In this document: positions 1 through 10,974 of the stretch, one piece after another
How the letters are laid out: each line of letters starts with the position of its first letter
Position numbering within the stretch: position 1 is the first letter of the stretch
Assembly (NCBI GenBank): GCA_016802295.1
Contig: JAESIW010000109.1
Coordinates: 895,467 to 959,466 of the forward strand
DNA: 64,000 bases
From: Brachionus rotundiformis
Lineage: Eukaryota; Rotifera; Eurotatoria; Ploima; Brachionidae
Reading direction: 5' to 3'
Position numbers and translations under genes: made by a program
The notes under the pieces: model-generated
The model's input: only the letters and a program-made list of their open reading frames with translations
Told to the model about the DNA's origin: nothing
Databases searched by the model: none

Positions 1-178
1 ACTTGACATTTCTCGACATTAAGCTGAGCAGACCACTTACATATGTTATCAATGTCGAGTTGTAACTTGTAGTTAGAGGAAGAATCTACTATTGGTGCTA
101 TAATCTTGTTATCATCAGCGTACGCTTTCGAGCTGTTTTGGATACCTTCAAGTAAATCATTTATGTATATAACGGTGA
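1..178 (-). mobile_element. Non-LTR retrotransposon reverse transcriptase fragment (CR1/Jockey-like)
   Basis: Read on the minus strand, about 59 codons are open from position 178 to the window edge. They contain the order of motifs expected in a CR1/Jockey-type reverse transcriptase: a VIYINDL-like block, the catalytic box as YADD, then an LQ.DI..I..WS block and an N.EKC end. The upstream part of the polymerase (the GPLLF-like block) is missing just right of 178, so this looks like the usual 5'-truncated LINE copy whose 3' part lies left of the window. Clade assignment is tentative. Confidence 0.75.
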
Positions 179-1623
179 TTTTATTTAAAAATAAAGAGCA
201 CAGTCTTTATTTCTAGCATCAAAACTATCTGCTATTAATCATGATTTAGTATATTTGGCTCATTTTAAGAATATTCCAATCTCTCAAATTTTACCTGTTT
301 TAAATTATCTAATTTATTTTTTTTGGGCAGTGATCAAAAATTTGATTAATTAAATAGTTTTTTATAATAGTTTTCTTTATTTAGGAATGATAAATAATAA
401 ATTATTTCTTTAATTGATTTGGATTATCAATTTACCAAAAATCAAAATCTCATTGTTAATTGAGAAGAGTTGGCGCAAAAATTTAATTAGAAAAATTCTA
501 TTTTAAACTTATCTAGATCTAAATTTAAAATTAAATTACAAAAATTTTCAAAAACTTTGAAGTTTGAAGAAACTCTTTGTCGCCAGATTTAATAAAAAAT
601 TCGAGATGGAAAGTTGCTTGAGTAAAATGTATGCATAATTTAAAATATTTTGCTTATCTATTTATTTTTTTATAAATAAAATTAAAGAAAAATACATATT
701 TTCTAATATTTTTATTTTTCGAAGTTAATTATTTATTTTAAATAGGATTTTTTTCAATCAAATTTTTTTACTTCATTATGACAAATTAAAATTCATTATC
801 AAATTTTAATTATCATGCACAAAAAATGTCAAATAGTTTTTAATATTATTTTTTATCTTTAAATTTAATTAAGATATATTAGATATATTCACGAGATATA
901 TTTTTATGTGACCATACCAAACTTAATACAAATTCGTGAATACATAATAGTTTTGCGGATATGAAAATATAAAAATTTACTGTTGACCAACAAATTTTAT
1001 CGTTAAATTGATTTTATAGTTGTAAAAAACTATAATCTCGAAAAAATGATAAAATTTAAATTGTCGTCTATTATTTATATTATTAATTAGCATTTTATTT
1101 TTAATTATTATTCGCAATTTAATCTTATTTAGAATGGATCTGACTAAAATAGCCTAAAATAGAAAAATTACGAAAAAACTCTTTCTATTAGTAATAATTC
1201 ACTAGAAATAAATAAAATAATAAATAATTAAAATAAATTAAAAAGTTTTTTATTATTATTTTCAAACTTCAATTCTTTTATTTAGTATTATTGGTGGTGA
1301 TGGGCTCAGACAATCTACATGCTAGGTGTCGCAGCAAGAACTACGACTTTAACTAATATAATAAATAACATCAAAAATTTTTGTATTTTTGCTCTATTAA
1401 TATTGAGATAGCCAAATTAGTTACCATTAGGCTTGGCATTTGACATTCTTATTTTTAAATAGACTGATCAACTAAATTAACTTAGTTTTTGAATCGCTTG
1501 TCATTAATAAATTTAAAAAGAATTATGATTAGATTTTTTTACAAAATAATGTTCACCATTATCCTTTTTTAATTTATTTATTGAAAAAAAAAATTAAACA
1601 ATTTTCAAAAAATCCTAGTTTAG
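179..1623. other. Non-coding AT-rich stretch
   Basis: No convincing exon, RNA gene or repeat structure seen. It separates the LINE fragment from the 3' end of the sulfotransferase gene. Confidence 0.5.
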
Positions 1624-2616
1624 CTATAGGATTCCGTAATTATTTAACCTTTTAAAGAATAAATTAATTGCAAATTTATACAATTCCATGTCTAATGAAT
1701 TTGATTTCTCGATTAGGCTGATTACTTGGTCTTTTTTGATTTGATTTAATGTATAATCTGACATAGATACCGTTGCTGTGTCATTTTGGCGCGGTAAATA
1801 TGCCATAAATTTAAAACCAGGAAACGTTTTTTCGAATAACTTTTGAGACAAGTATTGAAATTCGCTTAATCCAAAAAAAGATAATTGTGCCAAGTTATCT
1901 TTAGCCTGTTGCAAAGCAAGTTCATTTAGGTATTTTTCGTTGCCAATTTTCAAATTGGACAACATTCTTGTTTGTCTATTAATGGCTGGATTAAATTCAC
2001 AAGACATAAAATCATCTAAGCTCAAATTGGGTAATTTTTTTTCACCACAAAAGAATTCGAGATGTTTTCTGAATTGGTAGGGGTTTGTTGCATTTCTGAC
2101 TCGCTGCCACTCTGAAACAAATCTTTTAACTGGATGTCTAATGATGGTCAAAAAGTACAAATCATTTTTCCTATCCAAATTTGAATAAGTATCAAAAACA
2201 CATGATTTAAGATGGTTTAAACTACGACTTGGACTACATGCTCTATTAAATTTTTGCTCACCAAAAGACCAACTACTGTCATAAAGATTTTTAAATGAAA
2301 ATGATCTGATTCTATTGAGCCTTTTGTTTTTTTTTTCATGATTAGATAAAGATTTTTCGTCCCCATACTGACAGTTTTCTCCAAAATTGAGACTTTGGAT
2401 TAGAACTTTACCAAACTCGTCGAAACCAGACGAGTTTGGAATATGGAAAAAAACTAATACATGCTTTTTTGAATCGAAGTTTAGACTGAGGTCTTGCATA
2501 TACAATAAATGATTAAGATAATTTTCCAATCTGGCCAAGTCGATTAATACTGAAGCTAAAAGACATGATAGTATTAAGATATGCAAAATTATGATAGAAC
2601 GAAAATAGAAAAACAT
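1624..2616 (-). CDS. HS6ST: Heparan-sulfate 6-O-sulfotransferase-like protein (divergent)
   Basis: Single-exon reading frame of 330 residues. A hydrophobic segment at residues 6-26 after a short N-terminus predicts a type II Golgi membrane protein, the topology of heparan-sulfate 6-O-sulfotransferases, which move sulfate from PAPS to glucosamine C6. Family blocks are clear: IIRHPVKRFVSEW (157-169, the 3'-phosphate loop with Arg160 and Ser168), a Cys-rich DDFMSCEFNPAINRQTRML block (201-219) and a FFGLSEFQ block further on. The first PAPS motif is unusual: where the family has HIxKTGGT, residues 58-64 read HIPNSSG, so the conserved Lys and one Gly are missing. The protein is somewhat shorter than typical family members. 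Family assignment is confident; catalytic activity is doubtful. Confidence 0.85.
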   Translation of the reverse strand: MFFYFRSIIILHILILSCLLASVLIDLARLENYLNHLLYMQDLSLNFDSKKHVLVFFHIPNSSGFDEFGKVLIQSLNFGENCQYGDEKSLSNHEKKNKRLNRIRSFSFKNLYDSSWSFGEQKFNRACSPSRSLNHLKSCVFDTYSNLDRKNDLYFLTIIRHPVKRFVSEWQRVRNATNPYQFRKHLEFFCGEKKLPNLSLDDFMSCEFNPAINRQTRMLSNLKIGNEKYLNELALQQAKDNLAQLSFFGLSEFQYLSQKLFEKTFPGFKFMAYLPRQNDTATVSMSDYTLNQIKKDQVISLIEKSNSLDMELYKFAINLFFKRLNNYGIL

Positions 2617-3771
2617 ATTTTAGATTTTATCAAAATTTAAAAAAATGAAAATAAAAGATAATTAGAACTGTTTCGCTTGATTGGTTTGAAAAAAAATAAT
2701 TTCTATTTAAAAGAATGGTCATCTTATAAAATGAAAATTTTAAAATTTCTTAAAATTTGTTTTATTAGTTTTCCAAAAATTTTTCCAAGAATTGTTTTTA
2801 AAATTGCCTAGTCAATGCTTTTCATTTATTCATCATTTTCTTCCAAATTTTGCCAGATTGAAGTTTATGATCAAATTAGAATTATCATATTCAAAAATTT
2901 TTATAAAAATATGTAATTTAAATGTTTACTTAATTTAATTAAATCAAAATTAGAAGTGTGGAAATTTCTGCAAAAAGTTAATACATGCATAATTTTGCAC
3001 AAAACTTGGCTAAGGTTGACATGTTTGGTTACAAAAAAAAACCATTAAATTTTATCAAATTAAAATTTTAATTGTCATTAAATTTTGATCATAAATTTCA
3101 ATAAGCGCAAATTGGCTGGCCTTCTTAGACTGAAAGAAAAACCAAAACTGGCAAAATTCATTCTTTTATGATGATCTTTGTTTTTAATTCATGCTACAAA
3201 AATTGGTAGAATACCATCCATCCTAAATATCATCTTTAAGTATCTTATGATTCTAATGCAGTTTTTGAATTATATCTTTTTCTAAGCAAGAAAGGTTACT
3301 CCATTCTTTAATGGTGCCGTTTTGTGGAGAACCTTTCACTTGGGATACAATATGTGTATATGGTTTTTGAGTCCTCTAATACTTAGATTCCAGCATTTAA
3401 ACACTATCTTATCTTGACCAAATGGATCATTTTACTCATTAGTTTTGGTTATCTTTGAGAAATAATTCTAGGACAGTTAGAAGTTGTAGCTTTGATTTTC
3501 CAGATACAAATTAATGTCTGCTACATCACAGAAAGCCTATTCAAAAATTTTGTTCTTTTTGACATTTTTTGTAAAATATAACAAAATTGTTAACAATTAT
3601 TAATTTTATTTTTAAAAAATATATTAAAAGTAAATCAAAATCAGCGATTTAATATAAAAACTTATATTTTGGATAAGTTTTTACTATAAATTTCACCAGC
3701 ACACAAATTTGGTTAATCTAATGCTATACAAATGATTATAAAGTTAACAAATTAATTTAAAGTTAATTATT
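2617..3771. other. Non-coding intergenic stretch
   Basis: AT-rich; no supported gene. It lies between the 5' end of the sulfotransferase gene and the 3' end of the CNK locus, so any sulfotransferase promoter should sit in its left part. Confidence 0.5.
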
Positions 3772-4625
3772 TTAAAATCTTATAATTTTATTTGAACCAG
3801 ATGAACTAGCAGATGTATTTGAATTATTCGATGATTTTTGAGAAGAAGCGTTAAATGAAGACTGTTTATTTTGAGCACCATTACCACTTGGCAAAATAGT
3901 TATCTCAGTTCTGTACATTACAGAATTGTTATTACTCGAACTAGGCTGAATAATTGGACTTATAGGCGCTTGCTTTCGAATATTTACATTTTGGGTAGGC
4001 TTTGCCATTGAAGTTATTAGGAACTGTTGTTGCTGAGGCTGCTTAACAGTGATACTATTCGCACCAACTTGAAAACTTATTTTCCTAGATTGAGGTTGGT
4101 TTTTGGCAGACTCGTATTTCTTGTTATTTACATAAAAATACAATTTAGGTGCTTGAGATACTTCACCATCTATTTTATGCGAAGTGTTCTGGCGAACAGA
4201 TAAATTTGGAGAGTTTGGTTGACTTGAAGTCGACGATTTTGGAGATCCAGATAGACCAGCTAAATTCTTATTGACTAATGAACTATTCATATTGCTACTT
4301 ATACTAGAACTATTCAAAGAAGAGTCCATTAATGAGCCAACACAATATTGTAATGATCCAGGTAATGAATTGGCTCTGGAATAGCTCTGTTCAGAATCGG
4401 TACTCGGATCTTGATCTTTTTCGTCATATTCAAAGTGAATAATGTTTGAATTAGCTGATGAGGGCGATCCAACATTGTTTGTGTTTACCAGACCAGCGCT
4501 GGCTGCTGCTGAAATAGATGAACTAACTGGACAAGAGCGTTGAGTGGCGTACATTTTTAATTGAGGTCTGTTTTCAGCATCACTTTCGCTATTCACAAAA
4601 TAAGAATCTGTGTCTTGCATATAAG
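3772..4625 (-). CDS. Ser/Asn-rich terminal exon, probably the last exon of the CNK gene
   Basis: Open frame of 282 residues if read from the ATG at 4620, rich in Ser, Asn and Gln with no recognisable domain. A pyrimidine-rich stretch followed by an AG acceptor ends at 4626, and entering there in phase 1 gives this frame. The preceding CNK exon has a GTGAGC donor after 5744, also in phase 1. Joining the two makes a CNK protein of 1059 residues, close to the size of vertebrate CNKSR2. The Ser-rich style matches the tail of the CNK exon at 5744-6996. The alternative is an independent small gene starting at 4620; the splice link is inferred from phase and spacing only. Confidence 0.55.
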
Positions 4626-7600
4626 CTTCGAATAAATAAAATTTAGATAAAAAAATTTATTTATCTATTAAAATTAATCTTAAATTATATTATCAAAAAA
4701 AAACTGATTTAAATTGATCAACTCTAACTATATTAAAAAAGGGAATATTGTGTCACCACACACTCAAGTATGACCAGCACACATTCAATTCCTGATGAGC
4801 ACACAACTTAAGTTAAAAAACACACAAACACAAACCAAAGCTTCTATTTTAGATAATATTTACAAGATTAACTGAATAGTATCTGTAGATAATGTAAAAA
4901 TTTTAATATGCCAAGTTTTCTTCTATTTGTAGAATGGCGTTTTATTGACTGATTAAATGACACAATAGGGCTATTGGTACAAAGATGGCCAGTGGTCGAA
5001 CAAAAATTTTTATTTTTTTTTTAACTTAACAACATACATTAGATGAGTGTTTTTCAAGTTGTGTGCTCATCAAGAATTGAATATTTGTTGGTCATACTTG
5101 AGTGTGTGGTTAGGGACACTCAAAAAGGAAGTATTTTTTGGAATTTTCTACCATCTAAAACATCTATCTATCTCTAATTATATTTATAATTTTAAAGTTG
5201 AACCAGTGAATGTAGATGGAACTGGTTCTATTTTTTTGAATAAAAAAAATTTTAAAATTTATTTAAAAGATAAAATTTTTGACCAATCTAATTTCTAAAT
5301 AATAATCTTTAAAGTCGATCAATTTGGTTTAGTAATAAAAAATTGGAGAATATAAATAATAATCTATCTTAACTAAAATAATTGGAATAATTTGCCAAAT
5401 TTTGGAAAACGATCGTTTTATTATCTTCAGGACAAATTAAGTGCTAATCAATATTCCAATTGGATATCTAAATTAATTAAACTACTAACTGTGTATCTTC
5501 ATAGTGTATTAATTAAACTATTAAGATAGTTTAATTTTGAAATAAATTTTTTGGTTCAACTTGTTTTAAGTCTAAATTTTTTTACATTCCATAAAAAAAA
5601 TCTCAGATTTAAGAGCTTTATGATCTATTATTTCCTTATTAATACTAAAATTAATTAAAATATTCAGAAAGAATCTTTTTTTATAAAGTTTAAGAGATAA
5701 TATAGCAATTTCTTAAAAGATAGAAATTTATAATTATGCTCACGATAATGTAGTCCTGGTGAACTGTCTCTAGATGCTTTATTTGAGCATACCGGTGAGC
5801 TTTCTCTTGATGACATGTTCAAAGACTGAATTAAAGTTGGTGAATTCTCTACTTTGCTATTTGAAGGCGCTGAAGATGTCATTGAATTGGACAAATCGTC
5901 ACTGTTTGTCACACAATTGATCATTCCCAAATTTTGAGCTAGCTTTGAACTTAGACTAGAACTTGATGGAGCCGAATGAGAAAACGAATCCATTAGACTA
6001 TTGTCTAAATTTGAAGCGAGAGAAGTTGATGAATGAGACAGTGCCATTTCATTGTTTATTTTGGACCTAATTTCGACCAAACATTGGTACCATTCTTTAA
6101 ACTGCTCGGTCGAATCTGCATAAAATTCTTGCTCTACTTGCTTCACCTTGTCATAGATTACAAAACCATCTTTTTTCTTATTACTTATAGAGATGTTAAA
6201 ATCTTTGAGTAGAATAAAATCTTTGGGTGCTTTGTCGTCCGGATTTTTGTAAAAAGCAATATAATCTTTTACCAAAACGCACCAATAGTGCTTTAATTTA
6301 ATGGCTGTATTTTGGTTAATTTTGGTCAAGTTAGAGCTACTGCTATTTATGTTGTATTTGTTAATGTTGAGCCAACCTTGGATTGTGGGCTTTACCTTTG
6401 CTGCCCGCTTGCTTAGTGGCGGCTTAGATGAAACTTTAAAATTTTCGGACTGAAAGCCATCTTCCAAGCGTTTCAAGTTTATCAAACTTGGTGAATCAGC
6501 CGAGTCTGTTTCGACAGATGAAGATTGCTTTTTGGACAGTGATGAAGTGCTCATGTCCCATTTTTTATTGGAAAATATTGTCTTGATCAAATCGGATTTG
6601 TTGCCTGTCGAGCTCATGTCCAGCTTGGACGAAGACTCTGAGTTCGAGTCGTTGAATATAAAATTTCTTTTCTTTTTGGCCTTAATGTCCATATTGGATA
6701 AGCTATCTGTCGAATTGGAACGAGATCTATCAAAGAATAAATTCTGCATTGATTTTATTAAACGATTAGGTTTAGCTTTGGACTTGTAGCCTAATTTAGA
6801 ATATTTTTTAAAATTCATGAAGCCCTTTTTGGTTTCTTTTTCATATAAAGTATTGTTTCTGGGATCATGTTGTCCACCAGATATCTCATTCAAATTATCT
6901 GTAATACTCCGGGTTTTATTGTTGTTAAAGTCAGTGTCCTCTTTATCGCCATCTTCTTCGCTGCTGTCCTCTTCACTTGAGTCAAGATATTCATCTCTTT
7001 TTAATTAATAATTTTTTTTAATAAAAATAACTAATATTTAATTACAATTGTTTAAAATTTAAAAAAATAACTAGTCACATATAAAATCTGTACAGACTGT
7101 CTGGACCAATAATAGTGACAAAATTTTCACTGTATACTAAATGTATAGAAAATTTATCAAAAATCAGAATAATCATTTTATATATGTATAGATACTTTGC
7201 GATTTTACAAAAATCCTTTAAAGATTTGTATATGAGGTTAGTAATAATTTATAAAGAACTATTAAATAATCTAATTAGACATGGTAGCTGCCTGTTTTTA
7301 ATTTGGTACCCAATTAATAGATCATTAAGAGGCTGATTAAAAAATGTGGGAATTTAATAGAATTTAATTAATAATAATAATAATAATAATATATATAGAC
7401 TACGGCAAGACTAGCTTGCGGAGGTGGCCTACTAGGAGGTCACCTATGGTAGCCCCTTGCACATAACACATAGAAAAATACTGACAAAATAGATACAGTT
7501 AAATTTTAAGTCAAAATAAGAGTTAAGTTTACAGATAGAAAAAGCTGTAAGAGAAAATATTTTATAGTAAATTTTATAGTAATTTTTGAGAATTCTTTTT

Positions 7601-10600
7601 AAAAAAGCGTAAATCTAGAAATATAATTAAAAATAATATTAATGTATTTTTCAAAAAAAAAGTTTAAAATCAAAATGAGTCAGTCTAAAATGAAAAATGA
7701 CTGCGATTCGGACATGTTCTTAGAATGAAAAGAATACAAATACCAAGCAAGCAGAGCTGGTATTTGTATTCTTGGACAATGGACACTTAAGGGCGAAGAA
7801 AGGTAGGAATACCAGCAATAGCATGGAGGTCAACAATTACGAAAGAGCTCAGCCAAATGGGAATGGCATGGAAAGAAGGCGAAAGATCGGCTTGAGTGGA
7901 AGGCAAAAGGAAAAAAATTTTTTTTGTTTAACCTTTGGGTTTTTGCCCCTTCAGGTTTTGTTGATTTAAATAATTAGAAAGTAAAAATATATTCTCTAAT
8001 CTATAAAATAAACTAATTTTTATGCTTTTATCTTTGTGAAAATATTTTATAAAAATATAAACATGAAATTTTATAACTAGTAGAGTATAAGAGAATATTT
8101 AAAGGAAAAAGAAAAATAGTGTAGCAGGAAAGAAGTCCACCCTCCAACGTGGTCCTGGTCTAAGGATAAGAATTCAGCAGCTCGAAGAATTCTTAGAATT
8201 TTAAGAGATTGTAATTGAGTGATTCAATTAAATAGACCAGAACGATAAGTTAATTATTCAGTGTTTTTTGGTAAAATATTAATTAATATTGGAAAAAGCT
8301 TAAAAATTGGAAATAAACTTGTTAATTAATAATTTAAAATTAAAAAATACACTGAAGAAATAATGATTATTTCTAAATTTATTTTATATCACAGCAATCT
8401 GTGAAATATCAGTACAAAGTAAACAAACCATCTAAATTTGATTAAGTAAAGCATCGCTGTTCCACATGATTTGACCGGAAAAAAAACAATTTAAAATCCT
8501 ATTGAAGACAGATCATATGATGTTGGTGTCAGGAGTCAGTTTTTGTATCAATTTCAATCAGATCAGCCATTAAAAGATATCGCTTCAATTAGAAATGTGA
8601 AAGTATGAAAACAATGAATAAAATATGAAGGTCTTTCCAACCATGCTCAAATGATAATTAACTTCCTTAAAAGTAAAATACTCTTTGGTAAAACGTGATC
8701 TTTGTATTTCAAAATACCGCTTCGCCTCTGGTACTTAGAATCATGGAAAAACTATAAGAGTTGAAATAACTTACTCCTCATCCAGCTTATTAAACATAAT
8801 TTCTGAATCTGGTTACCATTTTCCCACCCTATGGTCCACTTTTTTAGTGAAAAGCATTTTACTAACAAGTTCAAGTTGGATGTCATTAGTTTTTTAGCTT
8901 TAATGGTACAAGAGAGGAGTCCGATTGCTTACTGATGGTAGGCTTAAGATTTTTTAACATAATGAAACATATTTTGACAATAAAAAAATTAAAAAGATGA
9001 TATTTAAAAATATTTAAAACTTTTATTTGATAATTCTTTATCTTATCAATTAGATATTGATATTGCTCGATAGCTGGGTGAAAGTTTAAAAGAAAAAAAT
9101 GATTTTAGGGATTATGTGGTGAAACAATTAATAAATTATACTAATAAAATTAATTTATTTTCGATAAAGGCGCGATGTGCTTTTAAAGTCCCTAATTACA
9201 TTCTGAGATTTGTATTAAATGATTTTCTTTTTGTTTATTTTTATTTTTAATTTTCTAATTAGGTGAAACAAATACCATAGATACAATTTTTAATACACTA
9301 ATTTGTAAGATGAGTGTATAAGATAGAATGTATATCTATTTTACAATTATAAACATTAAATTACACTAATTGATACTTTAGGATTTAGTTGATTAAAGCT
9401 AAAACTAAAATTTGGATATTTTTTAAATTTAAAAAATATAGAATTAAACTTACGTGACAAAAATGTCCGAAAAAGAAAGCTTTCTGTGATGTTTGTTTAC
9501 AGAATTTTTCTTTCCTGTATTTTCACCTGATAGGTACAGCTTATTTTTATTTTGATTTTGCTGTTTGAAAGAAATGAGATGATCTTTGGGCATTTTGCGC
9601 AAAAGCAACACCAATGGTGAATACGACTCAAACACATTGTTCAAAATTTGGTTTATCTTATAGACATCCCAACCAATAACCACTTGGCTGTTGACAGCAA
9701 TAATATCATCTTCTACATTTAACTTTATGCACTCATCAGCGGCAGATTCGCGGCTTATTTCACCAATTGTGTACACACCATCCATCAGATTGATCAAAGA
9801 CACGCCAAGCATTTGGTCAGGCTTGCTCTTGCGCAGCTGAACCTTTTCCAAGTAGGTGTAATTGAACGCAACTGACACTTTACCATTCTCTTTTTCACAA
9901 TTGGCATCAAAATACTCAAGCATTTCGCATAAACTTTGTCTTATCTCGGCAATCATTTGTCTCAGCTCATCAGTTTGATTTTCGGTCAGTTTTTTGCGGA
10001 CCATTTTTAAAAAACTTTTCATTTTAAAATTAATATCATCGCGAAAGGACTCAATTTTTTTTATTTTGGTAAATGGTAGTCGAACTAGCCAAGTGATTAG
10101 TTTGCGGTATATGGTGGCCGATTGACTTGTTTGTTTTATTATGTCAGAGCTTAGTTTTGAACAAAAAGAGCATTCTGGTGTTGGGCATTGCTGAATTTTT
10201 TCCAAATAATTCGACATGGTTTTGAATTTGTTGACTAGTCTGAACATAATTGACTGTAGAGTATCGTGCTGAATATCATGCCTCTTAAAAGAATAAATAT
10301 ATTTTTTTATATATTTCAAAATTAAATTTTATCTTTTTAATTACTATGTTAATTAAATTTTGAATAGACTTTAAAGTAATTATTTTCTGGTTTAAATTAT
10401 CTGGTATGAGTTCATTCATGTCATTTAAGTCCAATAAAGATAGTGTTTTGCCATTTACTTCTTTGCACCGGAAATTGGCAACGTATAGCTCGTTGAATCC
10501 GCGTATACCTTTGGAATAAATTTATTCAGGTGGTTTTTATTTTTTAAATTTGTCCGGAACCTTTTAGCCATTCTGTCACTTGGTCGACGTTCCATTTATG

Positions 10601-10639
10601 GTAGTTAAGGTATTTTTGATGGTGGTGAGTTTGGGACAT
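3772..10639 (-). CDS. CNKSR: Connector enhancer of kinase suppressor of Ras (CNK) scaffold
   Basis: Multi-exon gene. Exons by splice sites and phase: 10639-10561, 10508-10345, 10283-9454, 6996-5744 and probably 4625-3772; introns of 52, 61, 2457 and 1118 bp. If the donor after 5744 is not used, the fourth exon stops at 5664. Domain order is that of CNK, a scaffold linking Ras/Rho signalling to RAF at the plasma membrane: SAM domain (about residues 15-78, WNVDQVTEWLKG start), CRIC region (about 95-220), PDZ domain (about 225-300, with the VNSQVVIGW block typical of CNK), then a Ser-rich linker and a PH domain (about 560-665, KHYWCVLVKDY...FILLKDF). The long third intron holds LINE remnants, the last one a foldback element. 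SAM, PDZ and PH matches make the family call firm; the C-terminal exon is less certain. Confidence 0.85.
4756..5109. mobile_element. Foldback/MITE-like element with 54-bp inverted repeats
   Basis: The 54 bases at 4756-4809 are the reverse complement of 5056-5109 with only about five mismatches. The arms begin with CCACACACTC at both outer ends and enclose about 246 bp without coding potential. This is the structure of a non-autonomous DNA transposon or foldback element. No clear target-site duplication was identified. It lies in the putative last CNK intron. Confidence 0.8.
7366..7470 (-). mobile_element. LINE 3'-end remnant with (ATT)n tail
   Basis: On the minus strand a moderately GC-rich stretch (about 7470-7396) runs into an ATT trinucleotide array (7390-7368), the usual 3' end of CR1/Jockey-like LINEs. 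The block containing GGGGCTACC...GACCTCCTAG resembles the stretch following the LINE coding end at about 44200 (GGGGCTATT...AACCTCTTAG), suggesting one family. Confidence 0.5.
7683..7910 (+). mobile_element. Degenerate LINE C-terminus (GRP..W....EL family)
   Basis: Translating from about 7800 gives a peptide with the spacing P-A-x-x-W-R-S-x-I-x-x-E-L-x-x-M-G-x-x-W followed by EGERSA, which is the conserved extreme C-terminus of a widespread family of non-LTR reverse transcriptases, here with a premature stop. The remnant lies in the long CNK intron. Its last bases (GATCGGCTTGAGTG) also occur, nearly unchanged, at the end of the copy at 35053-35534. A perfect 16-bp hairpin (7730-7745 / 7758-7773) sits inside it. 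Confidence 0.65.
7911..9453. other. Rest of the long CNK intron
   Basis: No further exon could be supported between 7911 and the CNK exon at 9454. A less AT-rich patch at about 8125-8200 may be another repeat fragment but was not identified. Confidence 0.45.
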
Positions 10640-10902
10640 TGTAGTTTCTATGGATTAAATTTAACTTTTATTCATATACAATTTTCATAAAATATGAACA
10701 CTCCGAGAGGCAAAGTTTGGTAATTAAATACGAAAAAGATAATTTATAGAAACAACCAAGGTAGTTTTTTTGCTCCGATTTGAGAATTCAATTTTGTAAG
10801 ATTTATTTTATTATAATTTTTTAATTATGTAATATTCAAAAATAGAGTTTTATAAATATTTAGTCTAATTTGAGTAAAGATAAAGAAATTTAGAAGGAAA
10901 AA

Positions 10903-10974
10903 GGGCCTGACCGGGGATCGAACCCGGAGCCTCTCGCACCCAAAGCGAGAATCATACCACTAGACCATCAGGCC
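10903..10974 (-). tRNA. tRNA-Pro (anticodon TGG)
   Basis: 72-base cloverleaf on the minus strand. The acceptor stem GGCCTGA (10974-10968) pairs with TCAGGCC (10910-10904), discriminator base C at 10903. The anticodon stem CTCGC/GCGAG encloses loop TTTGGGT with anticodon TGG at 10942-10940. A box (TGGTCTAGTGG) and B box (GGTTCGATCC) match polymerase III internal promoter consensus, and a run of five T (10902-10898) follows as terminator. No intron. It lies just upstream of the CNK gene on the same strand. Confidence 0.97.

Noticed and set aside
5047..5298. 83-codon plus-strand frame
   Set aside because: It starts in the inverted-repeat arm of the foldback element and runs into low-complexity AT sequence; no domain or splice context.
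6532..7008. Plus-strand frames of 63-85 codons
   Set aside because: Antisense shadows of the Ser/Lys-rich CNK exon.
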